From the NCBI RefSeq assembly GCF_000612665.1, contig NZ_HG942074.1, forward strand, positions 157,128 through 221,127: a stretch of DNA of 64,000 bases, read 5' to 3'. Shown piece by piece: positions 36,891 to 44,791 of this stretch. Source of the DNA: Neobacillus dielmonensis. Its GTDB lineage: Bacteria; Bacillota; Bacilli; Bacillales; Cytobacillaceae. Each line of letters begins with the position of its first letter. Position 1 is the first letter of the stretch. The translations under genes and the position numbers were made by a program. Below the pieces are notes generated by a model that did no database searches, was not told the origin of the DNA, and worked only from the letters and a program-made list of their open reading frames with translations.

Positions 36891-37574
36891 ATTAAATCGA
36901 CCCAAGAAAATTTGCTTTATCTTAGCAGTGTGTTCAGCAAACTGGTTAAGCGCAGATTTGGCAAAGGCCCTGAGACGTGTTATGTGTCTCTTAAGGGGAT
37001 GAGATTATACGTCTACTTAAAGAGCTATTTGACGCCGGCAGAAGAAGTTTTGCTGGAAAGTGATGAGTTGTATCTGGCACATAAATTCCGTTCTAAAGTG
37101 ATTAATGCCGTTATCAAGGAATTTATTCCGGAAGTCTCAGAAGTGTTGGGAGTGGAGTTTGACCGCTTTTACCATGACTGGAATTGTGACACAAATACAG
37201 GAATGATTCTGTTGGAAAATGGTTTCTCTAATGATGTGGCGAAAATTGACATGCCTTTTGAAAGGGAATTGGCTCAGCTAATTGAAAAGGTAGGCATGCA
37301 TTATCATAAAAGCCCATCCCAATTAAAGGTTGTGAAATACACACACAATATTTGTGCGATTGAATTAAAAGAAGTGTTGTCACAGCTGGAGGAACTTGTC
37401 TTTAAGAAAGGGAACATGGACCTGCTGCTCTATCAATCTATTGAGATTAAGCGGGGATATATGATGCACAAGATCCAATTCGAGGATTTATTTCCCCGTA
37501 TTATTGAAGATTTATTTATGTTATGGGATTATGAGAACGATCGCAATTATTTAGTCTTTGTTTTTACCAGGTAA
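36891..37574 (+). CDS. DUF2294-domain protein (apparent ATT start)
   Basis: A soluble protein of 227 residues consisting of two DUF2294-like repeats. The first begins LSSVFSKLVKRRFGKGPETC (about 10-30); the second covers roughly 120-215, with VVKYTHNICAIELKEVLSQLE. Function unknown; B. subtilis YbcI belongs to the same family. The best start is an ATT at 36891, in frame and six bases after a perfect AAGGAGGG (36877-36884). The nearest conventional start, TTG 36912, is 27 bases from that site and would cut off conserved-looking residues. It is flanked by a leader terminator upstream and a terminator at 37599. It lies between a histidine kinase and a tubulin-like gene, and a functional link is only inference. 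Confidence 0.75.
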   Translation: MKSTQENLLYLSSVFSKLVKRRFGKGPETCYVSLKGMRLYVYLKSYLTPAEEVLLESDELYLAHKFRSKVINAVIKEFIPEVSEVLGVEFDRFYHDWNCDTNTGMILLENGFSNDVAKIDMPFERELAQLIEKVGMHYHKSPSQLKVVKYTHNICAIELKEVLSQLEELVFKKGNMDLLLYQSIEIKRGYMMHKIQFEDLFPRIIEDLFMLWDYENDRNYLVFVFTR

Positions 37575-37598
37575 ATGATTTTTGTATTTTTTTCAATG

Positions 37599-37640
37599 AA
37601 GCCGGCTCGGGGCCAATGGTCCTGTGCCGGCTTTTTTATT
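37599..37640 (+). terminator. Intrinsic terminator after the DUF2294 gene
   Basis: AAGCCGGC (37599-37606) pairs with GCCGGCTT (37626-37633), with an inner GGCCA/TGGTCC stem and a T run. A second hairpin, GGAGCAA/TTGCTCC (37653-37674), follows in the leader of the next gene. Confidence 0.85.
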
Positions 37641-37757
37641 AAGGAAAGGACAGGAGCAACAAGCTTTTTGCTCCCAACTATTTTCGTGCAAGTGCAAATG
37701 AAACAGTCTAATTTTTTAAAACATGAGTATGATTTTAGTAAGAGAAGGAGGGATAGG

Positions 37758-38867
37758 ATGAAATCAATTGGAATACTAGGCGTCGGCCAAGCCGGCGGGA
37801 ATATAGCCGAAATAGCTGCCACCATGGGCTTTCAAGCCGCGTTGATCAACACGAACCAGCGCGATGGCGCGGTCAATGCCAGAGTGGAGAAAAAGTACTT
37901 TGTTCCGGGTTACAGTGGTGCCGGGCAGGATCGTTCTATCGGTGTGCGGGCGGTTAATGAAAACTACCGGGAAATTATCGATTTTGTACAGAAGTCTTTT
38001 AAAAATATTAGGCTTTTATTGGTGGCCTTCTCTACTGACGGCGGCACCGGGTCCGGCATGAGCCCGTTACTTATAGATTTACTGATAGACCAGTTGCCAG
38101 GTATTCATATTGGTGCCATTCCAGTATTGCCAGACCGCAATGTATTAGCGGGCAACAGGATTAACGCTGCGGAATGCATGGAGGAGCTTTCTAAAATAAC
38201 TGGGCTTTCGTCTGTATTCCTCGTGGATAATGACCAGTTGCGCAAATTAAACCCGCAATCCAGTAAACATCAAATCTATCTTTCCTCTAATCGACAAGTA
38301 ATGGAATCCATCAATCATGTGCTGCAAGTAACCAAAAAAAGCTCCTTTTATGGGAATTTTGATGAAACTGACCTTATGAATATTCTCAATACTAGAGGTG
38401 TAACGGTCATAGCTTCGACTGCCATCACTGATGCCAAGACTACAGCAGATGTGGCTAGCAAAATACAACAATCTTGGGCAACCTCCATCTTTTGTCCGGT
38501 TGAATCTGCAGGCGTAATTCGTGCCGGATTAATTTATGAAGGTCCTGAGCCAATCGCTAAACTGATCAATATCCCATCAATCTTTGAAAGAGTAGGGGAG
38601 CCGCTGGAATTATTTGAGGGTACTTATATCTCTGAATCTGACCCGACGGTAACAACCATTTTAGCAGGGCTGTCATTTCCCAGCCATCGCCTCCATGGTC
38701 TTGAAGAAACCCTTGAGAAAAATAAGGAACGCTTGCAAAGCCTAGTCAATAAGGAGCATACCCAAAACTATGAGTCGAAAGTTTCTTGGGCTTCCGGTTT
38801 AAAGGCTAAAACGCCTCATAAATCCACGGAATCCGTATTTTCTAAATTGAATAAATATCAAAAGTAA
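37758..38867 (+). CDS. Tubulin/FtsZ-superfamily GTPase (TubZ-like), chromosomal type
   Basis: A cytomotive-filament type GTPase of 369 residues. The nucleotide-binding N-terminus reads GILGVGQAGGNIA. The tubulin signature is STDGGTGSGM (residues 92-101; Gly-rich G-box). The T7 catalytic loop is NFDETD (Asn200, Asp202, Asp205), fitting the N-x-D-x-x-D pattern that completes the GTPase site of the next subunit, so polymerisation looks possible. The C-terminus is short and basic, not the FtsZ FtsA-binding tail. TubZ proteins usually occur on plasmids or phages with TubR and a centromere; neither is seen here. The start at 37758 is set by AAGGAGGG; the open frame upstream runs through the terminator. 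Confidence 0.85.
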   Translation: MKSIGILGVGQAGGNIAEIAATMGFQAALINTNQRDGAVNARVEKKYFVPGYSGAGQDRSIGVRAVNENYREIIDFVQKSFKNIRLLLVAFSTDGGTGSGMSPLLIDLLIDQLPGIHIGAIPVLPDRNVLAGNRINAAECMEELSKITGLSSVFLVDNDQLRKLNPQSSKHQIYLSSNRQVMESINHVLQVTKKSSFYGNFDETDLMNILNTRGVTVIASTAITDAKTTADVASKIQQSWATSIFCPVESAGVIRAGLIYEGPEPIAKLINIPSIFERVGEPLELFEGTYISESDPTVTTILAGLSFPSHRLHGLEETLEKNKERLQSLVNKEHTQNYESKVSWASGLKAKTPHKSTESVFSKLNKYQK

Positions 38868-38878
38868 ATGATAATGGA

Positions 38879-38908
38879 AGGCTGGCTCATTTCGGAGTCA
38901 GCCTATTG
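38879..38908 (+). terminator. Hairpin after the tubulin-like gene
   Basis: AGGCTGGCTC (38879-38888) pairs with GAGTCAGCCT (38895-38904). The T tail is weak. Confidence 0.6.
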
Positions 38909-38933
38909 ACAGTGGCACCCCTTTGTAGGCGAA

Positions 38934-39695
38934 TTACTTTCTTTTTCTTCCGACAGCTGCCAAAAACAGGACAAATTCCTCTTCTCCGTCTAATTGCAAA
39001 ATCTCATCCACCATCTTTTGGTCATATATGCCAATAGCGCAGGCTCCAGCATTAATTGATTCACTGGCTAAATACAAGTTTTGGCTGACATGTCCGATAT
39101 CGATAAGAATCTTCTTGTGGGCGGAAACGTCATATTTCCATTCCGAGCGGTAAGGGGTCGTACTCCACGCAAAGGCTACGGCTGCTTTTTTGGCGAAATT
39201 CGGGACAAATGGCTGCTCGAGTGTGATTGCATCGAGTTTGTTGTCAATTTCATCCAACTGAAACATAAATAATAGCTGGTGTTCGATTGGTAAATACCGA
39301 TAGATTCCCTGTGGAATGCCGTCAACCCGCATGATAAATAGATAGGTTTCAAACGTATGGGTGGCTCCACTGCAGGGAACAGTTCTCAATGTCAGTCCGG
39401 TTTTAGTCGAACCGGAAATGCCCTGAGTGGCCCAAAGCAAATAAGATAATTCTTCCAGCGTCAATGACTCTTGACTATAAAAACGGGTGCTTCTTCTATT
39501 TTTAATAAGATGGTAAATGTCATGTTTTTTCACCACGTTTTCCGTAACCTCTGGGAGAGGGACAATCGTTGATTCGGGTTCATATGCCTTTATACTTGAA
39601 GGCTTTGGAAGTCCGTTCATCTTGTCTGTTCGGATTTTCTTAAATTCAACAAAGTTAGACTTTAAAAAATTTCTCTGAAGTTCAAATCGTGTCAT
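38934..39695 (-). CDS. SagB/ThcOx-family dehydrogenase (nitroreductase fold)
   Basis: An FMN-dependent nitroreductase-fold enzyme of 253 residues. RRSTRFYSQESLTLEELSYLLWATQG is the SagB-type N-terminal motif. RTVPCSGATHTFETYLFI and GHVSQNLYLASESINAGACAIG are the flavin-site strands. SagB members oxidise azoline rings in thiazole/oxazole-modified peptides, but many stand-alone members have other, unknown roles. No precursor peptide, cyclodehydratase or export gene is nearby. The start at 39695 is supported by GGAGG on the minus strand. Confidence 0.82.
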   Translation of the reverse strand: MTRFELQRNFLKSNFVEFKKIRTDKMNGLPKPSSIKAYEPESTIVPLPEVTENVVKKHDIYHLIKNRRSTRFYSQESLTLEELSYLLWATQGISGSTKTGLTLRTVPCSGATHTFETYLFIMRVDGIPQGIYRYLPIEHQLLFMFQLDEIDNKLDAITLEQPFVPNFAKKAAVAFAWSTTPYRSEWKYDVSAHKKILIDIGHVSQNLYLASESINAGACAIGIYDQKMVDEILQLDGEEEFVLFLAAVGRKRK

Positions 39696-39791
39696 GCTTA
39701 TTTCCTCCAGTCCTATCAATAATCTTAAACGATTCTTATGAGAACGTCTGTGACCTGCGTCATTACATTAGGAGGCAGTAACTGGAAATAT

Positions 39792-39820
39792 AAAAAAAGA
39801 AGCTGAAATTAAACAGCTTC
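39792..39820 (-). terminator. Terminator of the tcyABC operon
   Basis: On the minus strand GAAGCTG (39814-39820) pairs with CAGCTTC (39799-39805) and is followed by seven T. Confidence 0.85.
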
Positions 39821-39838
39821 ATTTTGTCTAGCAGTTTT

Positions 39839-40585
39839 TTATCGACTCGATACTTTATTTAAAAATTGTAAGGTTCGCTGATTGCTGGTTTGTTGGAAAA
39901 CCTGTTCCGGTGTTCCCTTTTCGACGACAACACCTTGGTCCATAAAGATGACCTGATCGGCCACGTCTTGGGCGAATTGCATTTCGTGAGTGACAACGAC
40001 CATGGTCATATTTTCTTTGGCTAAATCCTTCATCACTTTTAAAACCTCTCCAACAAGTTCGGGGTCTAAGGCGGATGTAGGTTCATCAAACAGTAATACC
40101 TGCGGATCCATCGCCATCGCCCTGGCAATCCCAACACGTTGCTGCTGACCGCCAGATAATTGATGAGGATACATATCGGCCCGTTCTTTAAGTCCGACTT
40201 TTTCTAGAAGTTTTCTTGCCTTTGCCTCGGCGTCAGTTTTTGATCGTTTTAAAACCGTCACTTGCCCTTCCATGACATTTTCTAAAGCAGTCAAGTGAGG
40301 AAAAAGGTTATAGCCTTGAAAGACCATCCCGGTGTTTTTTCGAAAATCCACTACTTCCTTTGATTTCAGTTTCGCTCCTGCCTTAAACTGGATGATTTGA
40401 TCACCTAGCTGTATATTACCTTGATCCGGAATCTCCAAAAGGTTTAAACACCGGAGCAAGGTGGTTTTTCCCGAGCCAGACGGTCCGATAATGACGGCGG
40501 TTGTCCCCTTTGGAATGGATAGGTCAATTCCCTTTAAAACTTCAAGCGTACCAAACGATTTATGCAAGTTCTGAATTTGTATCAT
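39839..40585 (-). CDS. tcyC: Amino-acid ABC transporter ATPase (TcyC-like)
   Basis: The ATP-hydrolysing subunit of a polar amino-acid importer, 248 residues, probably for L-cystine. Walker A is GPSGSGKTT, signature LSGGQQQR, Walker [13 protein letters not shown] and the H-loop VVTHEM. It is the last gene of a three-gene operon with permease and binding protein and starts 15 bases after the permease stop. GGAGG precedes the ATG. Substrate assignment rests on the similarity of the binding protein to TcyA. Confidence 0.88.
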   Translation of the reverse strand: MIQIQNLHKSFGTLEVLKGIDLSIPKGTTAVIIGPSGSGKTTLLRCLNLLEIPDQGNIQLGDQIIQFKAGAKLKSKEVVDFRKNTGMVFQGYNLFPHLTALENVMEGQVTVLKRSKTDAEAKARKLLEKVGLKERADMYPHQLSGGQQQRVGIARAMAMDPQVLLFDEPTSALDPELVGEVLKVMKDLAKENMTMVVVTHEMQFAQDVADQVIFMDQGVVVEKGTPEQVFQQTSNQRTLQFLNKVSSR

Positions 40586-40600
40586 CGAGTTTCACCTCCA

Positions 40601-41287
40601 TTATTTAGCGACACTTCTCTCAAACCGGGCTTCTAACCAGTTCTGGAGATAAGAGAGAACGGTACTGAATATCAGGTAAATGAAGGCCACTTCGATGTAG
40701 ATCCAAAGCGGTTCGTAGGTATAGGCAGCAATTTGCTGTCCTTTCTGGAACAGTTCCGTTACCGTGATTGTGGCCGCAAGCGATGTGTCTTTGACTAAAC
40801 TGATAAACGAGTTGCCAAGCGGCGGCAGGGATACACGAATCGCTTGTGGAATGATGATACGCCGCATCGCCTGAGATTTGGTCATCCCAATGGAATAGGC
40901 AGCTTCCCACTGTCCTTTCGGGATAGAAAGAATCGCGGCCCGGATAATCTCTGAACTATATGCTCCAACGTTAATCGTAAAGGCAATCACGGCTGCAGGG
41001 AACGGGTTTAAAGTAATGCCTAAACTCGGCAATCCATAGAATAGAATAAAAATTTGCACTAGCAAGGGGGTGCCACGGAAGATCCAGACAAAGAATCTGG
41101 CGATTACGTTAAGCACCTTGATATTGGTAATCCGGGCCAAGGCGATAAAAAAGGCCAAAATGAGCCCTAATACAAAAGTAATTAATGTCAATGGAATCGT
41201 AAACTGGATTCCTGCTTTTAATATAGGAAAAAAGGAATCACTAAGGATTCCTACAATACGGTCAAATCGTTCTTGATCGGCAAACAT
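40601..41287 (-). CDS. tcyB: Amino-acid ABC transporter permease (TcyB-like)
   Basis: A membrane permease of the His/Glu/Gln/Arg family, 228 residues with about five membrane segments. It has the EAA loop that contacts the ATPase (WEAAYSIGMTKSQAMRRIIIPQAIR) and the GTPLLVQIFILFYGLP segment. It likely works as a homodimer. GGAG precedes the ATG. It starts 14 bases after the binding-protein gene. Confidence 0.88.
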   Translation of the reverse strand: MFADQERFDRIVGILSDSFFPILKAGIQFTIPLTLITFVLGLILAFFIALARITNIKVLNVIARFFVWIFRGTPLLVQIFILFYGLPSLGITLNPFPAAVIAFTINVGAYSSEIIRAAILSIPKGQWEAAYSIGMTKSQAMRRIIIPQAIRVSLPPLGNSFISLVKDTSLAATITVTELFQKGQQIAAYTYEPLWIYIEVAFIYLIFSTVLSYLQNWLEARFERSVAK

Positions 41288-41301
41288 TTGGCTCCAGTCC
41301 T

Positions 41302-42105
41302 TTACTTAGATACGTCCTCGTTAAAATATTTGTTTGAAATTTTTAGGTACGTACCATCTTTTTTCATATCAGCAAGAGCACCATTCACAGCCTTAGCCAG
41401 TTCATCTTCACCTTTCCTGAAAAGGAACGCATTGTTTGTACTCTCAATTTTGTCATAAGCGACTTTAATTGGCAGTTCCGGGCGCTGCTTTTTCAAATCA
41501 AGGTAAGAAAGACTGTCGTTAAGTGTTGCATCAATACGGCCCGAAGTAATCAGGTCTATGGCTTGATTAAATCCGTCAACCACGGTATTGGTAGCTCCAT
41601 GTTCTTCAGCAATTTTGCGGTAGTTACTGTCTAGAGATTGTCCTACTTTTTTGCCTTTCAAGTCATCCAAAGTTTTGATATCGTTATTATCTTCACTTAC
41701 AATTAAAACGGCTTTTGAAACAATATACGGATCGGACATGTCGTATTTCTCCAAGCGCTCAGGGCGAACTGCCACTTCGTTTGCCACCATGTCATAACGT
41801 TTGGAATCAAGGCCGGCAATCATGCCATCCCATTTAGTTTCAACAAAGACAGGTTTAATTTTCAGACGTTTGAAAACTTCTTTTGCAATTTCAACATCGA
41901 AACCAGTTAACTTTCCTGAATCATCGTGAAAGGTAAACGGAGCGTAGGTTCCTTCTGTTCCAATCGTGATTTCACCTTTTTCTTTTATTTGATCGTAATG
42001 GCTTTGTTTTTCGCCAGTACTCTCTTTTTTATCATCATTATTGCCGCATGCACTTAAGGCAAAGGCAAAAAGGATTGCGGTAAAGATAAGTGCAAATTTC
42101 TTCAT
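41302..42105 (-). CDS. tcyA: Cystine-type substrate-binding lipoprotein (TcyA-like)
   Basis: An extracellular lipoprotein of 267 residues that delivers an amino acid to the permease. The signal peptide ends at the lipobox LSAC (Cys at about 20). The mature part is a type II periplasmic-binding fold with ITIGTEGTYAPFTFHDDSGKLTGFDVE and ends KISNKYFNEDVSK, matching B. subtilis TcyA segment by segment. The ATG at 42105 is preferred (AGGAG at 9 bases); a TTG at 42114 abuts the site. A good promoter lies at 42157-42185. Confidence 0.88.
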   Translation of the reverse strand: MKKFALIFTAILFAFALSACGNNDDKKESTGEKQSHYDQIKEKGEITIGTEGTYAPFTFHDDSGKLTGFDVEIAKEVFKRLKIKPVFVETKWDGMIAGLDSKRYDMVANEVAVRPERLEKYDMSDPYIVSKAVLIVSEDNNDIKTLDDLKGKKVGQSLDSNYRKIAEEHGATNTVVDGFNQAIDLITSGRIDATLNDSLSYLDLKKQRPELPIKVAYDKIESTNNAFLFRKGEDELAKAVNGALADMKKDGTYLKISNKYFNEDVSK

Positions 42106-42156
42106 GTCTTTCAACTCCTAGTTATTATATTGGAATAATATTATTAGACCTTTACT

Positions 42157-42185
42157 AAGATATTACGGGAAAATTTAATTGTCAA
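42157..42185 (-). promoter_or_regulatory. Promoter of tcyABC
   Basis: On the minus strand TTGACA (42185-42180), 17 bases, TATCTT (42162-42157). No T-box or S-box structure was recognised in the short leader. Confidence 0.6.
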
Positions 42186-42386
42186 ACAAACGGTTCTAAC
42201 CATCCTTAATGTCTCACCCAATTAATGGCTTTATTCTAAAAAAATTTAAATCCATTGGGCCTTACTCAGCTTCTTAAAATACGTTCTACATCAAATTCAT
42301 TTATATATTTTTAGGTGGAATGCATGATTTCCAATACCGCACGTAAGTATTAAAAAGCAAAACATTCACAGAAAGGAGAAAGATCT

Positions 42387-43049
42387 TTGAGAAATCCAAT
42401 GAATGGTTATGGGCCTTATAATATTTACAGTTATTTTGTCGGTACAAACCCACCTACATCTTGGAACCCATCTCCCAAGAGTCCCAAAATCCATCAGCAT
42501 GCTCTTTTAAGTCCGTTTACCTTTGTTGTCGGGGATGTCACCATTAGGGAAAACTCATTTGTTGCTCCGTTCGTCAGTATCCGTGCAGACGAGGGCACTC
42601 CTTTTTATATTGGCCGTAATACCAATCTCCAGGATGGTGTGATCCTTCATGGTCTAAAGGACAAATATGTTGAAAAAAATAATCAAACATTTTCTATTTA
42701 TATTGGAAATGAAGTTTCATGTGCCCACGGTTCCCTCATCCATGGCCCAAGTTTATTAGAGGACAATGTATTTATCGGTTTTAAAGCAATTGTCTATAAC
42801 GCTAGAGTGGGAGAAGGCAGTTTTATTTCCTCTGCGGCAGTTGTGACTGGGGGAGTGACACTAAAGCCTAAAAGCTTTGTCCCTCCAGGAGCCTACATCG
42901 ACACGCAAACAAAAGCCGATTCATTAAAAGAAGTGCCAAAAACCGAAGAGGAGTTTGCAAAAGAAGTCCAGCGTGTCAACCAAGAGTTTCCGTCCGCGTA
43001 CTCACTATTATTAGGGAAAACAAGATGTTCCTGCGGACTGGCCTGCTAA
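42387..43049 (+). CDS. Gamma-carbonic-anhydrase-like left-handed beta-helix protein
   Basis: A 220-residue protein with a left-handed parallel beta-helix made of hexapeptide repeats (about 35-175) and a helical C-terminus. The metal-binding histidines of the Cam/gamma-carbonic-anhydrase family are in place: GVILHG, then SCAHGSLIHGP. It starts at TTG 42387 behind AAAGGAG. The C-terminus carries an unusual CSCGLAC cysteine cluster that could bind metal or be redox-active. Carbonate dehydration is the likely but unproven activity. It is monocistronic. Confidence 0.78.
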   Translation: MRNPMNGYGPYNIYSYFVGTNPPTSWNPSPKSPKIHQHALLSPFTFVVGDVTIRENSFVAPFVSIRADEGTPFYIGRNTNLQDGVILHGLKDKYVEKNNQTFSIYIGNEVSCAHGSLIHGPSLLEDNVFIGFKAIVYNARVGEGSFISSAAVVTGGVTLKPKSFVPPGAYIDTQTKADSLKEVPKTEEEFAKEVQRVNQEFPSAYSLLLGKTRCSCGLAC

Positions 43050-43216
43050 AGCCTCACATCAGGATTTCCATTTCACTTCTGCCTATATAGGAGTGAAATG
43101 GGCACCACTATACAATCATTAGGAAAAAACATAATCAACTTTAGGTTGTATTCAAACAAAAAAACAATTTTTCATCAATTCTTCATTGAATTAAAAATAA
43201 AATCTATTAAAATAAA

Positions 43217-43230
43217 AGAAAGCGATGACA
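43217..43230 (+). promoter_or_regulatory. Candidate cre box upstream of the Gfo/Idh gene
   Basis: AGAAAGCGATGACA fits the cre consensus at 13 of 14 positions. It suggests catabolite control of the first gene of the pectin cluster. Confidence 0.45.
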
Positions 43231-43246
43231 TTATGGTGTTCTTTTA

Positions 43247-43264
43247 AATGTTAACGTTAACATT
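43247..43264. promoter_or_regulatory. Perfect 18-bp palindrome, candidate LacI-family operator
   Basis: AATGTTAACGTTAACATT is its own reverse complement. Its centre differs from a cre by a single position. It lies 35 bases upstream of the Gfo/Idh start. LacI/GalR repressors bind such CG-centred dyads, but no LacI gene is in the window. Confidence 0.6.
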
Positions 43265-43298
43265 AATACAAGGAACTCAAACTCAAGGAGGCCGCAGA

Positions 43299-44597
43299 AT
43301 GAAAAAGTACGTTATTTGTGGAGTCAGTAATCGGGCAATCAATATGTTTATAAAACCATTAATCAACGAATTCTCAGAAGAGAATCGTATTGTTGGGCTG
43401 CTCGACCCAGATTCACTGCGTTTTAACGTTTGCAAAGAGCAATTTCCACAGTTGGAACACGTCCCTACCTATTCACCAGAGCAATTTAATCAAATGATTG
43501 ACCAAACCCAACCTGATTATGTTGTTGTTGCAGGCAGAGATGATTCCCACGTGAATTATATCCTCGGAGCGTTACAAAACGATATAGACGTAATGACAGA
43601 AAAGCCTATGGTAACGAATGCTGCCGATGCCTATCGTGTGATGCAGGCGGAAAAAGAGAGCAAAGCAAAAGTAATTGTGACGTTCAATTATCGTTATAAC
43701 CCTTTCCATCGTAAAATAAAGGAAATGATTCTTGAAGGAAAATTGGGAAGAATCACATCAGTTGATCTAAACTGGTATATCGACACCTTCCATGGCTCCA
43801 GCTACTTTAGGAGATGGAACCGTAACCGTGAAAATTCTGGAGGCTTATCCATTCATAAATCGACCCATCATTTTGATTTGGTGAACTGGTGGCTCGACCA
43901 AAAGCCCGAAGAGGTGTTTGCCTTTGGTGCCCTAAACTATTATGGTCCGAACGGCGACCTTAATCCTCGCAAAGTGCCTAGCCGGTTTTGCGGAACATGT
44001 GAGGATAAAGCAAATTGCGATTACTTCATGAGATGGAATCCTCGCAGCGGCACCAACAATGTAAAAGATGACCACCTTCTTGCAGGTGTGTATAAAGATG
44101 TTCCATATACTAATTATCGTCCTGATGCTTGTATATATGATGAAGAGATTAATATCGAAGATACCTACACTGCAACAGTGAAATATGATGGTGGCAGTCT
44201 GCTGAGCTATTCTATCAATTTTTCTCTTCCGTATGAAGGGTACCGTCTGGCGATTAACGGAACAAAAGGCCGTATCGAAACAACAGAATTCCATGAACCT
44301 TCGCGGATACCGTTTAAATACCCTGAGCAGACCATTGAATATTTTCCGCTTTTCGGCGCCAAAGAAACCATTGAAGTTGTCAAAAATGCTGGGGGCCATG
44401 GCGGAGGGGATCCAGTGTTAATTGCGGATTTATTCCTAGGACCAGACCCGGCCAGAAAATACCCAATTTTAGCTGGTTCAGAAGCAGGTGCTTATTCAAT
44501 TGCCGTTGGGGAAGGAGTATGGCGTTCTGTTCAGGAAAACAAGCCAATCAAGATTAAGGATTTACTCCAAGAACCAAAGGAATTAGTCCAAAAATAA
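43299..44597 (+). CDS. Gfo/Idh/MocA-family oxidoreductase
   Basis: An NAD(P)-dependent sugar oxidoreductase of 432 residues. It has an N-terminal Rossmann fold (YVICGVSNRAINMF) and the family motif EKPMV at about 115. The C-terminal alpha/beta domain has SIHKSTHHFDLVNWW, carrying the catalytic His/Asp region. A Cys-containing insert, CGTCEDKANCDYF (about 230-245), is unusual and may bind metal. The start at 43299 has AAGGAGG nine bases upstream. It is the first gene of the pectin/galacturonan region and has its own terminator. The substrate is unknown; a uronate or rhamnose-derived sugar is plausible from context. Confidence 0.85.
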   Translation: MKKYVICGVSNRAINMFIKPLINEFSEENRIVGLLDPDSLRFNVCKEQFPQLEHVPTYSPEQFNQMIDQTQPDYVVVAGRDDSHVNYILGALQNDIDVMTEKPMVTNAADAYRVMQAEKESKAKVIVTFNYRYNPFHRKIKEMILEGKLGRITSVDLNWYIDTFHGSSYFRRWNRNRENSGGLSIHKSTHHFDLVNWWLDQKPEEVFAFGALNYYGPNGDLNPRKVPSRFCGTCEDKANCDYFMRWNPRSGTNNVKDDHLLAGVYKDVPYTNYRPDACIYDEEINIEDTYTATVKYDGGSLLSYSINFSLPYEGYRLAINGTKGRIETTEFHEPSRIPFKYPEQTIEYFPLFGAKETIEVVKNAGGHGGGDPVLIADLFLGPDPARKYPILAGSEAGAYSIAVGEGVWRSVQENKPIKIKDLLQEPKELVQK

Positions 44598-44605
44598 TTT
44601 CTCTG

Positions 44606-44656
44606 AAAGAACATACCTCCAGTCTCATAAGAGACAGGTGGATGTTCTTTTTTTTA
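44606..44656 (+). terminator. Terminator after the Gfo/Idh gene
   Basis: A long stem, with AAGAACAT..GTCTC against GAGAC..ATGTTCTT, loop ATAA, is followed by a run of T. Confidence 0.88.
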
Positions 44657-44731
44657 TTGCCTCGTGTAAAACTTGCATTCTCTCATTATCTTAAAATATT
44701 ATAAAAAGTCCGAAAAATTATTAATTTCAAC

Positions 44732-44745
44732 TGAAATCGTTTTCA
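44732..44745 (+). promoter_or_regulatory. Perfect cre box upstream of the isomerase-like gene
   Basis: TGAAATCGTTTTCA matches the cre consensus at all positions, 47 bases before the ATG at 44792. Confidence 0.65.
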
Positions 44746-44791
44746 TTTAACATTTGAAGTGAACAACCAATTTGCAGGGAGGCAGCATGTT

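Noticed and set aside
37575..37757. N-terminal extension of the tubulin-like protein (61 extra residues)
   Set aside because: The frame is open only by chance: it runs through a strong terminator at 37599-37640, while a perfect ribosome binding site and the GTPase N-terminus begin at 37758.
43248..43298. ATG at 43248 as start of the Gfo/Idh gene
   Set aside because: The extra residues are encoded by the operator palindrome, and the AAGGAGG site points to ATG 43299.
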